Assembly (NCBI GenBank): GCA_012931725.1 | Contig: CM022949.1 | Span: 29,713,235-29,777,234 of the forward strand | Reading direction: 5' to 3' | Source: Litsea cubeba | Taxonomy: Eukaryota; Streptophyta; Magnoliopsida; Laurales; Lauraceae | Length of the DNA: 64,000 nucleotides | Part shown: piece by piece, positions 46,911 through 59,100 of the stretch | Position numbering within the stretch: position 1 is the stretch's first letter | Layout: the number at the start of each line of letters is the position of its first letter | Program-made: the position numbers and the translations under genes | The notes under the pieces: model-generated | Database searches by the model: none | What the model saw: the letters and a program-made list of their open reading frames with translations, nothing else | Told to the model about the DNA's origin: nothing

Positions 46911-46944
<34 letters not shown>

Positions 46945-48601
46945 ACCCCCCCCCCCTCCTCTCTTGTCTCATTATATCTTGCTCCGCACCAAAACTTCTT
47001 TCCTTCACCCCACTGAAAATAAAATTGATTATGGGTCTCATATGGGTCGAATCAGGTTTGAACCGCTATGGGTATGGATCTTATAAATCTGACCCGTGTG
47101 AAATATGGGTCGGATACGGATTAGAGTTCAAACAGTGGATCCCACCTTCGACCCGACCCATTTTGGCCCGGCCCAACCCAACCCATTTGCCAGCCCTAAT
47201 TATGCATGCCAGAAATCCTAATCACTTGATTGCAAGGATTTTAAGAAAGAATAGAATTTTCAAGTAAAAAGACGGTAAAAGTTCCATTTTACCGTCCACT
47301 GCTAAAAAAATCACCACTCGATTAGCTTGGATTACCCAAAGACACTGATCAACTGATTTAGGGACAGCATCCCCAACCAATCAGATAAAGTTTTTTTGGA
47401 TCTGGGAAAAGTGCAACTAAATTGGTAAAATATTTTCATATGTACAATAATATATTCGCTACAATTTGGAGGAACTGACGGACATTGAGTTCCCTGTGGT
47501 TCTGTCCAAAGTAAGCACTCTCAAAAGCTCAACGGAACTCGGCTGGATTCCTCTCATCATATCTGGCAACATAGGGCTGACAACTTATGTGCTGTAGAAA
47601 TCACTAGTCATAATCCCGCCCACTTTCATTCTTTCTTTTTTTTATTGTGCATGTGTGCATGTGCCATCTGATAGGTAAAGACAACTTCAAAGGAAATTAA
47701 ATTGCCTAACCAGCCTAAGTGGTACATGTGTAAGCCAGAAAAAAACATGCAAGCAAATATATTACCAGCTCAGCCCTGTCCTCCTCAGGGTCAATCGCTA
47801 CTTCATCTTCATCACCATGCAACAGCTCAGGTGAAAAGGAACCAGGCTCTTCTTCCAGCTCATCTGCCGGCTCTTCCATCACTGGTTCAGGAGAAAGTGG
47901 TGTGCATCTATGCACAGCGAAGTGTAAGCTAAAATGCCATGAGAGAATTCAAATTATAAACAAACCAGCATGCAGAAAAGAGTTCAAAATTAAAGTACCT
48001 TCTATGCCAACCACAGTTTCTTCCTCTTTAGGCTTGATATCACTTTCTATTTCCAACCTCTTTTCGGCCGCCACAGGATTTTCCAAACGTTGCAAATGCC
48101 TACGGAGAAGATTGGTGTGGATTTCTTTAAGACAAGCCTGCAGTAAAATGCTTTAAATGAAAATTTTCCAAGCATAAAAAATAAACCTAGAAGCTGAGTT
48201 CAATAATTGAAAAGCAGGATTCCACCATCAAGTTTAGGTAACCAAGTCTGATGCATTCATAATTTCATCACATACAAAGACTCGTGCCCAATTTCGCTTG
48301 TTTGCTGTTGAAAGCCACAGACTGGTTTGTAATTTTCATAAGAGGGTCTGTTTTATAATTTCGAACAACTATGGGTTTTTTCTTTAAAATCTGAAAATTA
48401 AAATTATATAATATATTAGTCTGGTCGCCCAGCCCTAACTGGATAACAGATTGCAGCCTCCATCTCTTCTCCCTACTTTTGCACTTTCTTAAATTTGCTC
48501 TCGACAACTTGGAATCAAAGCTCCATCTAAGGGATGTACGTTCATTAGGGGTTATTATGCAAACCTATGTTAAGGGAGACCCCCCTTCTCCCTCCCCTAA
48601 A

Positions 48602-48634
<33 letters not shown>

Positions 48635-50106
48635 AAAAAAAAACACCACCCAAAGCTACTCCAAAAGTTCAATGAAAGAAATTGTGTAATTAAGATGACT
48701 CCAAATTTCTCCCACAAATCAAATATGGCATGCAACTTCAAATTGTAGCTACATTGACACTGGCATGACATGTTACTTTTGCGTATACAGAAAAGAGCAT
48801 CCAATTGTTATTACTAACTATTCACATGTGAAAGCAAATGCGACTGGTAACTTCCTCGAGGGTAAATTGTTGTATTAGGAATTCAATCCCATTATCATCA
48901 CTTCAAGCATGCCCGAGTTGATAAAAATGAGCAGTAGCCTTGTCCAGAAACCAATTGCATAAAGAGACTATATGAGCACTTGGCTTATATATTACATATT
49001 CATACCTTGGCCTTGTATATGTGAAGGCGTTTCAGAACAGCCTCCCAATACTCAACTACCTTCGCGGTGCCAGAGCGCATCTGTGACTCAATCTGGGACT
49101 GCAGTGCCTCCAACTCGTTGTGTGTTTTACCTTGCAACAGGCTCTTGACATCTGCTTCAATGCTTGAATGCAAGCCCCTCTCTTCGGCAAGTACATCAGC
49201 AGGCGGTTGCTCACCACGCACCCTAGCCCTATCTAGCGCATCTTTTTTCCGGGCCTCAGCAAGCTCCCATTCACAAACCACCATTAAGGCCTGTTACAAA
49301 ATTTACATCATGTTAATTACTTCAACATAAGATTCATCATCCTCATCAAAGCCTTGTCCCAACTATGTTGGGGCGTACTTAAAACAAAAGATTGAGATAG
49401 CACAATGCTCTCAACTGATAAAGGAAAATGACTAATTAACAAAGAATAGTAATGGTTGGCTTCTATAGTGATTAGAAACACAATAGAAAATTAATTATAT
49501 CTTAATAGCCCGTGAAAATATCTATGGTGCAAATGCTTAAAATAAAATCAGCTCAATTGCTTGTCTGAACAGGCAATTGGTAATCAAATACATACTGAGT
49601 CATCATTAAAAAGACATTTAAATACTTGGAAAAAAGAAGTAATATGCACTTGGACCCAGAATTTCAGCAGTAACAAGATGAAGAAACTTCAAAAAGTACA
49701 TCCTAGAAAGATTAGATCGGTCAGACTGCGGCATACGTGGATCCTCCAAGTGGATGGAATAAGGTTTCCATGATGATAAAGATAACTGTGCATGCATGGA
49801 TGAATTAAGGTTTGAAACTAGTTTGAGTAGTACATGCATTTTTTAAATCAACAGAATGGCCAGAATCAAATAGTGTTACCATTTGCAAGGTCCTTAGGAG
49901 GGCGAGCATACAACAGTAGTTCATTCAATTATTATGCTAAGTGTGCCTTCTGTCCCTTGCATACTTATTTGGGATGGGATGGCAAAAATGGGCAAACCTC
50001 AATAATTATAGAGTGAATTAAGCAGTATTATGAGGTGATTTGAGGACACTTACATACTGGCAACAGACCCCTGACCCCATGTATAAGCGGAAGCTGGTCA
50101 TAATAT

Positions 50107-50149
<43 letters not shown>

Positions 50150-53100
50150 CCGTATCCAGCCCATATGGGATTGTTTAACGAGAACTCTCAAAAGGAAGTT
50201 GGCGAAAAACCTCCCACTTTCTAATCATAGAAACTTAATTTCTTTTGTTAAAATACTAATTAAGTACTTTATTTGCTTTAAGTTAGAAGTCTAATTTTAT
50301 AGGTTTATACCTTTTTTCTTTAGAGGTGTGGTTCCTGTCATATTGGTAGATGAATGAACTCACAGAGGGCGGATTTTGATGTCCCTAACCACATGCACTA
50401 GGCAGGCAGGACAATGTGTTTTAATTTCCTCATGTTCACATTTTCTATTTTAGTCAATGGATAATGGTCGCATTTTCTATTTCAAGATAAGGCAATCTTT
50501 CTACATGAAAAGGCTTCATTCTTTTCTTTTTTTAATTAGAAGAATTTTAAAGGGGGGTAGGTCAAAAGTTATGATTGAATAGTTTCATTTTCTTGCTAAG
50601 AAAGGTTTTGTGCATATATATATTTATTGCCTAGAAGGATATTTTACCACCGTGGGCTAAATTCCACCATGATATCATGTGATCTAGCAATTGGATGCTA
50701 GCTCATTACCATCATCACCTTCAACAGCTTATAGAAGTGTCAGAGGGTGAGGTTTTCTGGTCTAAAGATCCGATTTGGTTGGGTGAAAAGGAGAGAAGTA
50801 GCTAGTAGAATGAAGAAAACAATTTGAAAAAAATGGGGCAACTGCTGCTTACTAGGCAGGAAGCGGACTATAACACCTTTCCTAACCAAAAACTGGGTCT
50901 ACTATATAGAGATAGTACTCTACCACCAAGCATAGTCAGCAAACTGGCATTAGAAAATAAGGATTTGATACCTGTCTGATGCAGGCCCTAGGATTAGGAC
51001 TTGCGTAGGAAGTGCTAAAAGCACAATGGATGCCGAAGCACGTGTCCTAAGACACAATCAATCTCCGAAGAGACAATAAACGAGGACGCACCTCAATCGG
51101 AGAACCCAATTTCATTAATCAACTCTGAGAAATAATTCTCTACAATGCCATATAAATAGGAAAACACAACTTAAGCCCTAAGAAACCTAATTAAAATAGG
51201 AAACCAAATAAATAGGAAACCTAATCCTAAATACAACTCATCAAATAAAAACTATTAAGTAATAACAATTAAATAAGTCCTAAATCTAAGTGGGCCCTAC
51301 ACATATGGCCATGAGGTCTACGCTGCATCATTCTCCCCCACTTGAAAAAGAACTCGACCTCGAGTTCGGAAAATGTCCACCTGGATCAAAGATCAATCTG
51401 ACGAATGTCCGATTTGGCGGTTGATCTATAACTTCTTGGCACAGCTTCATGCATAATTGCTTTTGATGGCTGAAATATGTGTTGATGTGCCTTACTTGTA
51501 GATCATGCACTAGCAAATCATAATCTCTAACTATCCGCTGGTCATCTCTCAGTTGGCATTGTGGATCCCTAAACACAAAATCAATGGGAGAATTAATGCG
51601 GGGAATTCCAATAACCGGCTCTTCATCGCTTGGTGTGTGCACGTCTGGATGATTAGTACGCATAGAAGAAATTTCAAAGCCAACTGTAGATATGGAATTG
51701 TCGGTGTCTAATACTGGCAGCTCGGTCTGTAAATCTGTTGGCACTGGTTCCTCAACACAGTCTGTGACGTGTGGCGACTTTTCTTCTTGAGGAGCAACTT
51801 CCATTAGATGAAATCTTTTAAGCATCCGCTCCACACGAATTGCTTCCCAAAATACGTCATACATATCGTTGCATGCCTTCTCTACTTTCTTCAATATACT
51901 TGGTCTCAAACCTTTGAGAAAGTGATTGAAATCAAGTGTATCTCCCAATTCACATAAATAATGTAGCCTTTCAAATTCATCGGCATATTCCATGACAGAC
52001 AAATTTCCTTGTGTCAAAGTAATATACTGCTCAAAGTAGTCTTTATTTGCATAATATCTTTGCCCATATCTGAGTGCATATGTCATCCTTGTAGCCCTTT
52101 TGTTGATTTCTGTAAGCCTACTATTTATTTCAAGAAGTTGCAATGCCATCTTGGCAGATGTGTATATCTGACTTCAACAATCACTCTAGCGAAGACGGAT
52201 CTGAAATCGTACGGTGGATGAGCTGGATATCGCAAGAAGAAGTCTGAACCGTTGATCTTGTCAAAATTTGCTGCTTACTGAATTCTGCAGATGTAACTGG
52301 GCTTCTTGTTTGAATGGGTCAGGATAAAAAATCAACTTGAACTAGGCCTGGATGGACTGGGCCCAAATGCAGATGGGGCCCAATGGGCTGGCACGTGCAG
52401 GCTCCCTTCCCTTGCTTTGATCCAAGCGCCCGAAAAAAAAAAAGAGGATGAAGTCTGCCCTGTTGCTCCAACGGAGGAAGAAAAGAGAGCAGGGCGTTGG
52501 CTCTGGCGATGGAGCAGCGGTTTGGAGTTCCGGAGATAGCGGGCGACAACGGCAGGAAGCTGATGCGAAGACGGGGATGGAGAAGATGCTACTGAAGGTC
52601 GGCGGCTGTGCTGTTGATGCTTGGCGCGGGTCAGACTGCTGGAGATGCAGGGCGCTGACGCTGGTGTACGGTACCTCCTCTTCCAGATTCTTCTCCTTCT
52701 TCTCTGTCTTCTTCTACTTCTTTTTGCTTCTCTTTTCTCTTTCGTTCTTCTGCTTCTATTTCTGTTCCGGTGGTGTTGGGTTATGGCTGAGATCGGCGAA
52801 GGAGATGGAGTGGGCTGGGTTCTGCGGAAGGCTCGTGGTTCTAGAAAGGTCGTGTGAGGACGATACTGACGACGGTTGTGTGAGGACGTGGGGAATGGTT
52901 TGGTAAGATGGGTTTAGGGTTTTGATTTTGGTGGTCTGGGGTGTCTGCTGGGTGGATTTGGTTTTCGACGAAGAGGCATTGATATAGGGAGATTGGGGAA
53001 GATGGTTGGTTCGGTGGCTTCCGGTAGGGCTAGGATAGGGTTCAGCGATTTGGGGTTTTGAATGTTTTGGGAAAAAAATGGGTCTAGGGTTTACGGGGAT

Positions 53101-56100
53101 TCGGGGATGGTTCCAGATGAGTGGGTTTCTTGGGTCGGTGATTTTTGGTGTTGCAGATTGGCAGAGATGGTGTTTGGTGCTGTTTGAGTTATGTTGAATG
53201 GGTGTTCTGAATAGTTGTGTTTGGGGATTCCGGTGGAATGGGTTTGGAGATTCTGCAGTTTGGGCTGGGTTGGGGATTGCGGTGGAATGACAGGCGGTGG
53301 ATTTGGGGCTTCGGTAGGCGGTTTGGAGATGGTATTTTTGGAAGAGGGCTGTGGTTGGGACAACGAAAGATGGAAGGTGCGGCGGGTTATGGAATGTGGC
53401 CGGGATCTGCAGAAGGGTGGGGTCCGACAGGGAGTGGTGATGATGGTAGCGGGAGGGTGGTGATAACTGGACGTGTCGGAGATGGATGGATGGATGATAA
53501 GGGTAATCAACGCCGACCGATCCACGATCGTTCGGCTCTGATACCAATTGATGCAGGCCCTAGGATTAGGACTTGCGTAGGAAGTGCTAAAAGCACAATG
53601 GATGTCGAAGCACGTGTCCTAAGACACAATCAATCTCCGAAGAGACAATAAACGAGGACGCACCTCAATCGGAGAACCCAATTTCATTAATCAACTCTGA
53701 GAAATAATTCTCTACAATGCCATATAAATAGGAAAACACAACTTAAGCCCTAAGAAACCTAATTAAAATAGGAAACCAAATAAATAGGAAACCTAATCCT
53801 AAATACAACTCATCAAATAAAACTATTAAGTAATAACAATTAAATAAGTCCTAAATCTAAGTGGGCCCTACACATATGGCCATGAGGTCTACGCTGCATC
53901 ACTGTCCTTTTTTGCTTGAAACTCAATGGATTTTAATGTAGCTTGTGATGTGATTTTTTCTCTCCGTTACTCTACTGCTGTAATTAGAGGTTTCCAAATG
54001 CTTTTAAAATTGATGAAAAGTGATTTTTCTAACTCTTTTTAGTGATTTGAGCAAATGTAAAACTTGAAATATGAGCATTATAGCAGCAACATGTTAATGT
54101 TCATCCTTCAAACAATAACAACGATTAAATATTCATGATTTCAATAAGAAAGGAATTATTAACGACAGGAGTTTAAAAAGAAATGAATGACAATAAGATC
54201 GGTTTAAAACCTTATTTGCAGGCATGTGAACAACTAATACAAGCAACCAGCTTTTAAAAATCTTTGTAAGAACCACCACCCAACTTCGGAAAGGATCTCT
54301 ATAAACTTATTGAGTATATTTGTCACATGGGGTTTTGTACATATGCAGTTATCAAGGAAGGATTTTCTACATCAGACTAAATAATGAAACTAATATCTTT
54401 ATCTTATTGGTTTAATGAATCACCACTCACACCATTATCAGGGCTGGTGTGCTGATAATGGTGTGCCCCAACCTGTATAGATAAAAGTACAAAACCTTCT
54501 GTTTATATACATCTTATTCTGTAACATTGTACACTCATTCTTTTGTAATATATACATTATGCGAGGAATGATCCAAGATGAAATGATTAATTCCCTCACC
54601 TAATCATTTGGATATTTGGGTCTCCACTCACTGGTAGAAAATATCCATTTAATGGTTTAAAGTAATCTATGTTTATTTCTATTATTTTTCATGATCAATC
54701 ACTTGGTGTATATCACTCTCACTAAAGTAAATTTTAGAGCGATCAAGTAAACAGTATCCACATTAGTCCAATGGGCAGCTAAAAAAGTCGACTGAAAGAA
54801 ATGAATCCCATAGTTATTTCAATTTTTTATCAACGGATATAGTCACAGGATTCAAGCCGGGTGGACCAAATGGAGGAGTGCTTCGGGGGTCTTGTGTGAT
54901 CGGAAAGTCCCCCTCAAGGTTAAAGGAAAGTATTATAAGGTGGCGGTACGGCCAGCGTTGTTATATGGATCAGAGTGTTGGGCAATAAAGCATAATCATG
55001 TCAAGAAGATGGAAGTTGCGGAGATGAGAATGCTAAGATGGATGTGCGGGATCACAAGGAGAGATAGGATTAGGAATGAGGAGATTAGGGGCATAGTAGG
55101 AATAGCACCGATTGGAGATAAAATGAGAGAAAATCGACTGAGATGGTTCGGCCATGTTAGAAGGCGTCCAACAGAGGCACCTGTTAAAAGGTGTGAAAGC
55201 ATGGAGTTTGCCAAGAGTAGGAGAGGGAGAGGGAGACCCAAGAGAAGTTGGAAAGAAACTATTAAACATGATCTTGCCTACATGGATCTAACGGAGGACA
55301 TGGCCCTAAACAGATTTGATTGGCGTCGTCAAATCCATATAGCCGACCCCACCTAGTGGGAAAAGGCTTGGTTTGGTTTGGTTTGGTATATATTCATTAT
55401 CACCACCACGATCATCATTACCATGAAGCCCTTGTCATCCTAACAAGCGGACTCTCCTTCGAGAAGGACGAAAGGTGGGGGATTTTCTTTAACCCTATGT
55501 CTTGAGAGATGTTTATATTACTGAGATGCAGGAGCTGTTGGTAGAAATATTCAACTTTTTTAAAGAAAAATCTTCTTACTCCTCTTCAGTTGCCAAAAAA
55601 ACAAGTTTTTGAAGTTTAGAAAATGAAAGAATATATTCTCTCTTAGATTATTTTCTTATGCCTTTTTGTGCATCCAAACAGGCCCACATGGGCATTTTTG
55701 TGCAAAGCACTTGAATGATTATTAATAAAAAAAATTTGAACATCATAAGAGTGATTATTAATCAAATATGAACATCACAGCCTTTCTTGCGAAAATTATT
55801 ACTGTTGTTGCTGCTGCTGCTGCTGTTGTTCATCTCGCTCTGGAAAGTGTACATTACACTTAAATTCTAAGACAGTGAGATTCCTCCAGGAAACTCCCCT
55901 AGTTCACAGTTTCTCATTGGAAGATTCTTTGATGCTGCAAGAGTCTTCCACAGAACCATTAAAAAAAAAAAGAAAGAGTCTTCCACAGAATTCACAAATT
56001 TGGACTGTTATTTGACAAGTTCCAAGATGCTGCCAAAACCACTTGCTACCCAAAAGCTTTTAGTGCTCACAAATAGTCTTATTCAACAATGTTTGCAATT

Positions 56101-59100
56101 ATCTCTGAGCAGGTATTTTATCTGCCTACTATCTCTTGGATTTGAATATAATTGCCCAAATCAATTGTGAACTACACACATAAAAGGCATTGAAGGTGCT
56201 GCAGCTAGGACAGACAAGTCAAATTTAGTCAATATCGATTCCCATTAAGGTAACATTGATTCACATTAAAGTAACAGATCTGGTTTGTAGAGGAATAAAT
56301 AGGAATTTGTGGATTTTCTATTTTCTTATTGAAACCGATCACTTCCATGGGCTGATCCCTGCACAACAGCTGTAGAAGAATTCAGTCCCTTACTGGGCAT
56401 ATTAGAAACTGTTGGATCTCCTGCAATTGTTGGACTGCTTGTGGAGTGCTATTTGGGGGGTGCATCACTGACCAAAGAATCAATAACTTTGATTAGAGAA
56501 AATTAGCTTCTGAGTTTGGTTGTTGACTTTTAAAAAGTGTTAAATACTACCCTAGAGAATTTCCAGGCAAGGACAGACTTCGGTCAAGTAGGCCTGAGCC
56601 GACCCAGCCTTAATATGAGTTTGGCCCCACCAACATAGTAATCAATTCAGTTAAGCCTCCTGAAAGACTTCACTGTGATTTCAGTCTTCTACAGCCAAAG
56701 CTCTCGATTTGCATCCAAATTACGAGATTTTAGCTGAACACGTAGAAAAGGCAATGATTTTTAATTTTCCTTTTTTTCCTATAATTTGGTATTTGGCCAA
56801 CATGCCCTCCATTAAGGCTGAGTATGCATGCTTTTTTTGGTCTTTTCCATTCAAAAGTAAGATTTTTTAGTTGTTACGGGGCCTCATGAAAAAAGCGGTT
56901 TCTTTCATCGGCCCCTTCTTTGCTCTCCTCCTTCATTTGGGTCCTCCCATCTCTGCAAAAAGTACATTGCGTCTTCTGCAACTTAGATGGGCTCCTCCTT
57001 CTTCAAATTCTTTCTTTTGTTTCTTTCACCATAACAGGGATTGGGATTCATTTATTTGATATAGATATAACATATTACATTGTTGATTTAATAGAATGAA
57101 CGAAATATGGACATAGTGGATATCAAGGATTAAGATAGCGGTTACGGTAAGTGTAGCAGCCAGTGGCCAAAACGCTACATGGCGGGTGACACATAGCGGT
57201 TGTAGCAATACATAGCGGCGTTACAACGTGAATTTTTTCAGTGGTCAAAAGAACTCAAATCTTGTGTAGCAGTGAATCTTGTGTTTTTTTAGTGATTTGA
57301 AACCATATAAGGGTAGAGACAACTTTAGAAAAGGCTATTGAAGAGAAGAAATAGGAAAAATAATGTTTTACATTAAAACTAATTTGGCTTTATTAGGTTT
57401 TGGATTGTAGCGTAAATAGCGTCGCAGCTTCAACCACTATGGCCGATAATGCACGTAGTGACCGCTATTTTGAACCATGGAGGATATGCCCTTTTCACAA
57501 TTCAATATGTTCATAGTTTTTTCTAAATTTATATATTATTTTAAACACAACTCCGACAAAAATGCCATAAGAGCCAAAACGTTTCAGTTTGGAATCAAAC
57601 CGAAATGTGGCCCAAAACAAAATTGACAACTACGCCCAGCAATTTGTTTTGCATCAAACACCATCCACACACTGGTAAACTACTATATATTTAACTGACA
57701 AACAGAGAGAATGAATAGTAAAAACCAGCCACACATTTCACAGAAAAAGAATTATATACTGTACTAGGATAAAGCAATAACATTTCAAATGCCAAGATCA
57801 TTCAATTAATAAGGCAAGAGAAGCATAAAGCAGCAAGAGGCAAGAGGCAAGAAAAAGGGTAAGACCTCCCAAAATTCAACGTGTGTTGGTGTTGCCCGGT
57901 CCAAATCCAGATGCATTTTAATGTCATCATGAAGCTCTTCCATCTCCTTCACAGTCAGACCCTGATGCATTTACCAAAAATGTTGAGGTATTAAACGATC
58001 AGCATATAACAATGAAAAAAATATTATAAGCATTAATCATTCACAAAAATTCTACCAATTGGTTATACAGTTTTGAAAGAAAAAAAAAGACTAACATCTT
58101 GTTACAGTAACCACTAAATGCATATATTATGAATTTATGATAAATCAAAACAAAAGGGTTACATTAATGACATCAAGATTATAGCATAATATAACAGCCA
58201 ACACTTCAATAATTCAAATTAGTCTCGGTATAAAAAAAATCGGGCGACAAAAATTTCACTTTTCTAATGTACTTTTCTAGAAGATAATATCATGATAATA
58301 ATAGTATGTAACCTTGCATGGCACATTGCATTTCAATCAGTTTATTTCCAGCAAGATCATCAAATATTCCATCCTCTACAAATGGCCAACAATTGTGTCC
58401 ACATGAAATATGCATACCGGTTCCAACTTGGCCAAAAAGAAGAAGGAGAAGAAAAGGGAAAGAAAGATGCCTACTGGTAAATAGACAAATTCTCCGATCT
58501 GAGAAAAACCGGGAATGGAACATATTTTTGGACCTGGATCCATGTATGTTTTCCGGATCGTTGTTTGCTCCAGCCCAAGGATCTGGATCCAAAACCAAAT
58601 TCAGGCATGTATTAAATAAGACACGGCCATTTTAAATATATATTTAAATAAAACATGTTTTAAGATCTTGGATCATACCATCGTATTGAGAATCTCCAGA
58701 ATTTAAATCATATTATTCCAAAAGCCTCACTTGTAATATAGTTAAAAGATTTACTTTTAAGCCTGCCAATCTGAGTGTACTCAGTGAGCCCTGCATCTTC
58801 TTTTGGAACCGGATCTGGATCACCATTTTGGGCATTTTGTGCTGGACCGGGATTCGGGTCAGATTCCGAGACAGATGCATCTTGTGAAATTTGGTGTGGA
58901 TCAAGACACCCCATGTTTCCACCATGGACACAACCCATTTACATCCTAGTTAGGTTATTATGCAGTCTGTTAAGCAAGTCAGAAAGAAATAAAATTTGGG
59001 CTTCTGTTAGTTAGACTTTAGAGAGCTCTAGGCAACCTATACTTTCTTTGATAAGTAAAGCAAATCAGTCTGTCACAAAAAGGAATCTAACAATTAATAT

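Larger units (their letters stand above)
50977..53901 (-). mobile_element. Young non-autonomous LTR retrotransposon, gag only
   Basis: 2925 bp. LTRs 50977-51330 and 53549-53901 start TGATGCAG and end CTGCATCA, and differ by one substitution and one single-base indel. A perfect 5-bp target duplication, CTGTC, lies at 50972-50976 and 53902-53906. On minus, the 5' LTR (right copy) is followed after 2 nt by the primer-binding site TGGTATCAGAGCC (initiator tRNA-Met type), then a 1.4-kb leader, a gag frame, a polypurine tract and the 3' LTR. No protease, reverse transcriptase, RNase H or integrase. It must rely on enzymes from another element. Confidence 0.92.
49291..57865 (-). other. 8.6-kb Cactin intron hosting retrotransposons
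   Basis: Contains the LTR element (50977-53901), a truncated RTE LINE (54844-55440), a small TIR element (about 57124-57482), a CTG/TTG microsatellite at about 55801-55831, and otherwise AT-rich unassigned DNA. No exon signal of Cactin remains between 49291 and 57865: the flanking exons join directly in conserved protein sequence (VEFWE-ALMVV). Confidence 0.75.

Noticed and set aside
46603..47086. Open frames rich in Pro (plus) or Gly (minus)
   Set aside because: They are translations of the C-runs and lie within a Cactin intron; no Met context or conserved motif.
46360..47190. GACCCGACCC-rich stretches as paired TIRs of a hAT element
   Set aside because: The two ends are in the same orientation rather than inverted, and no 8-bp duplication is visible, so an element cannot be supported.
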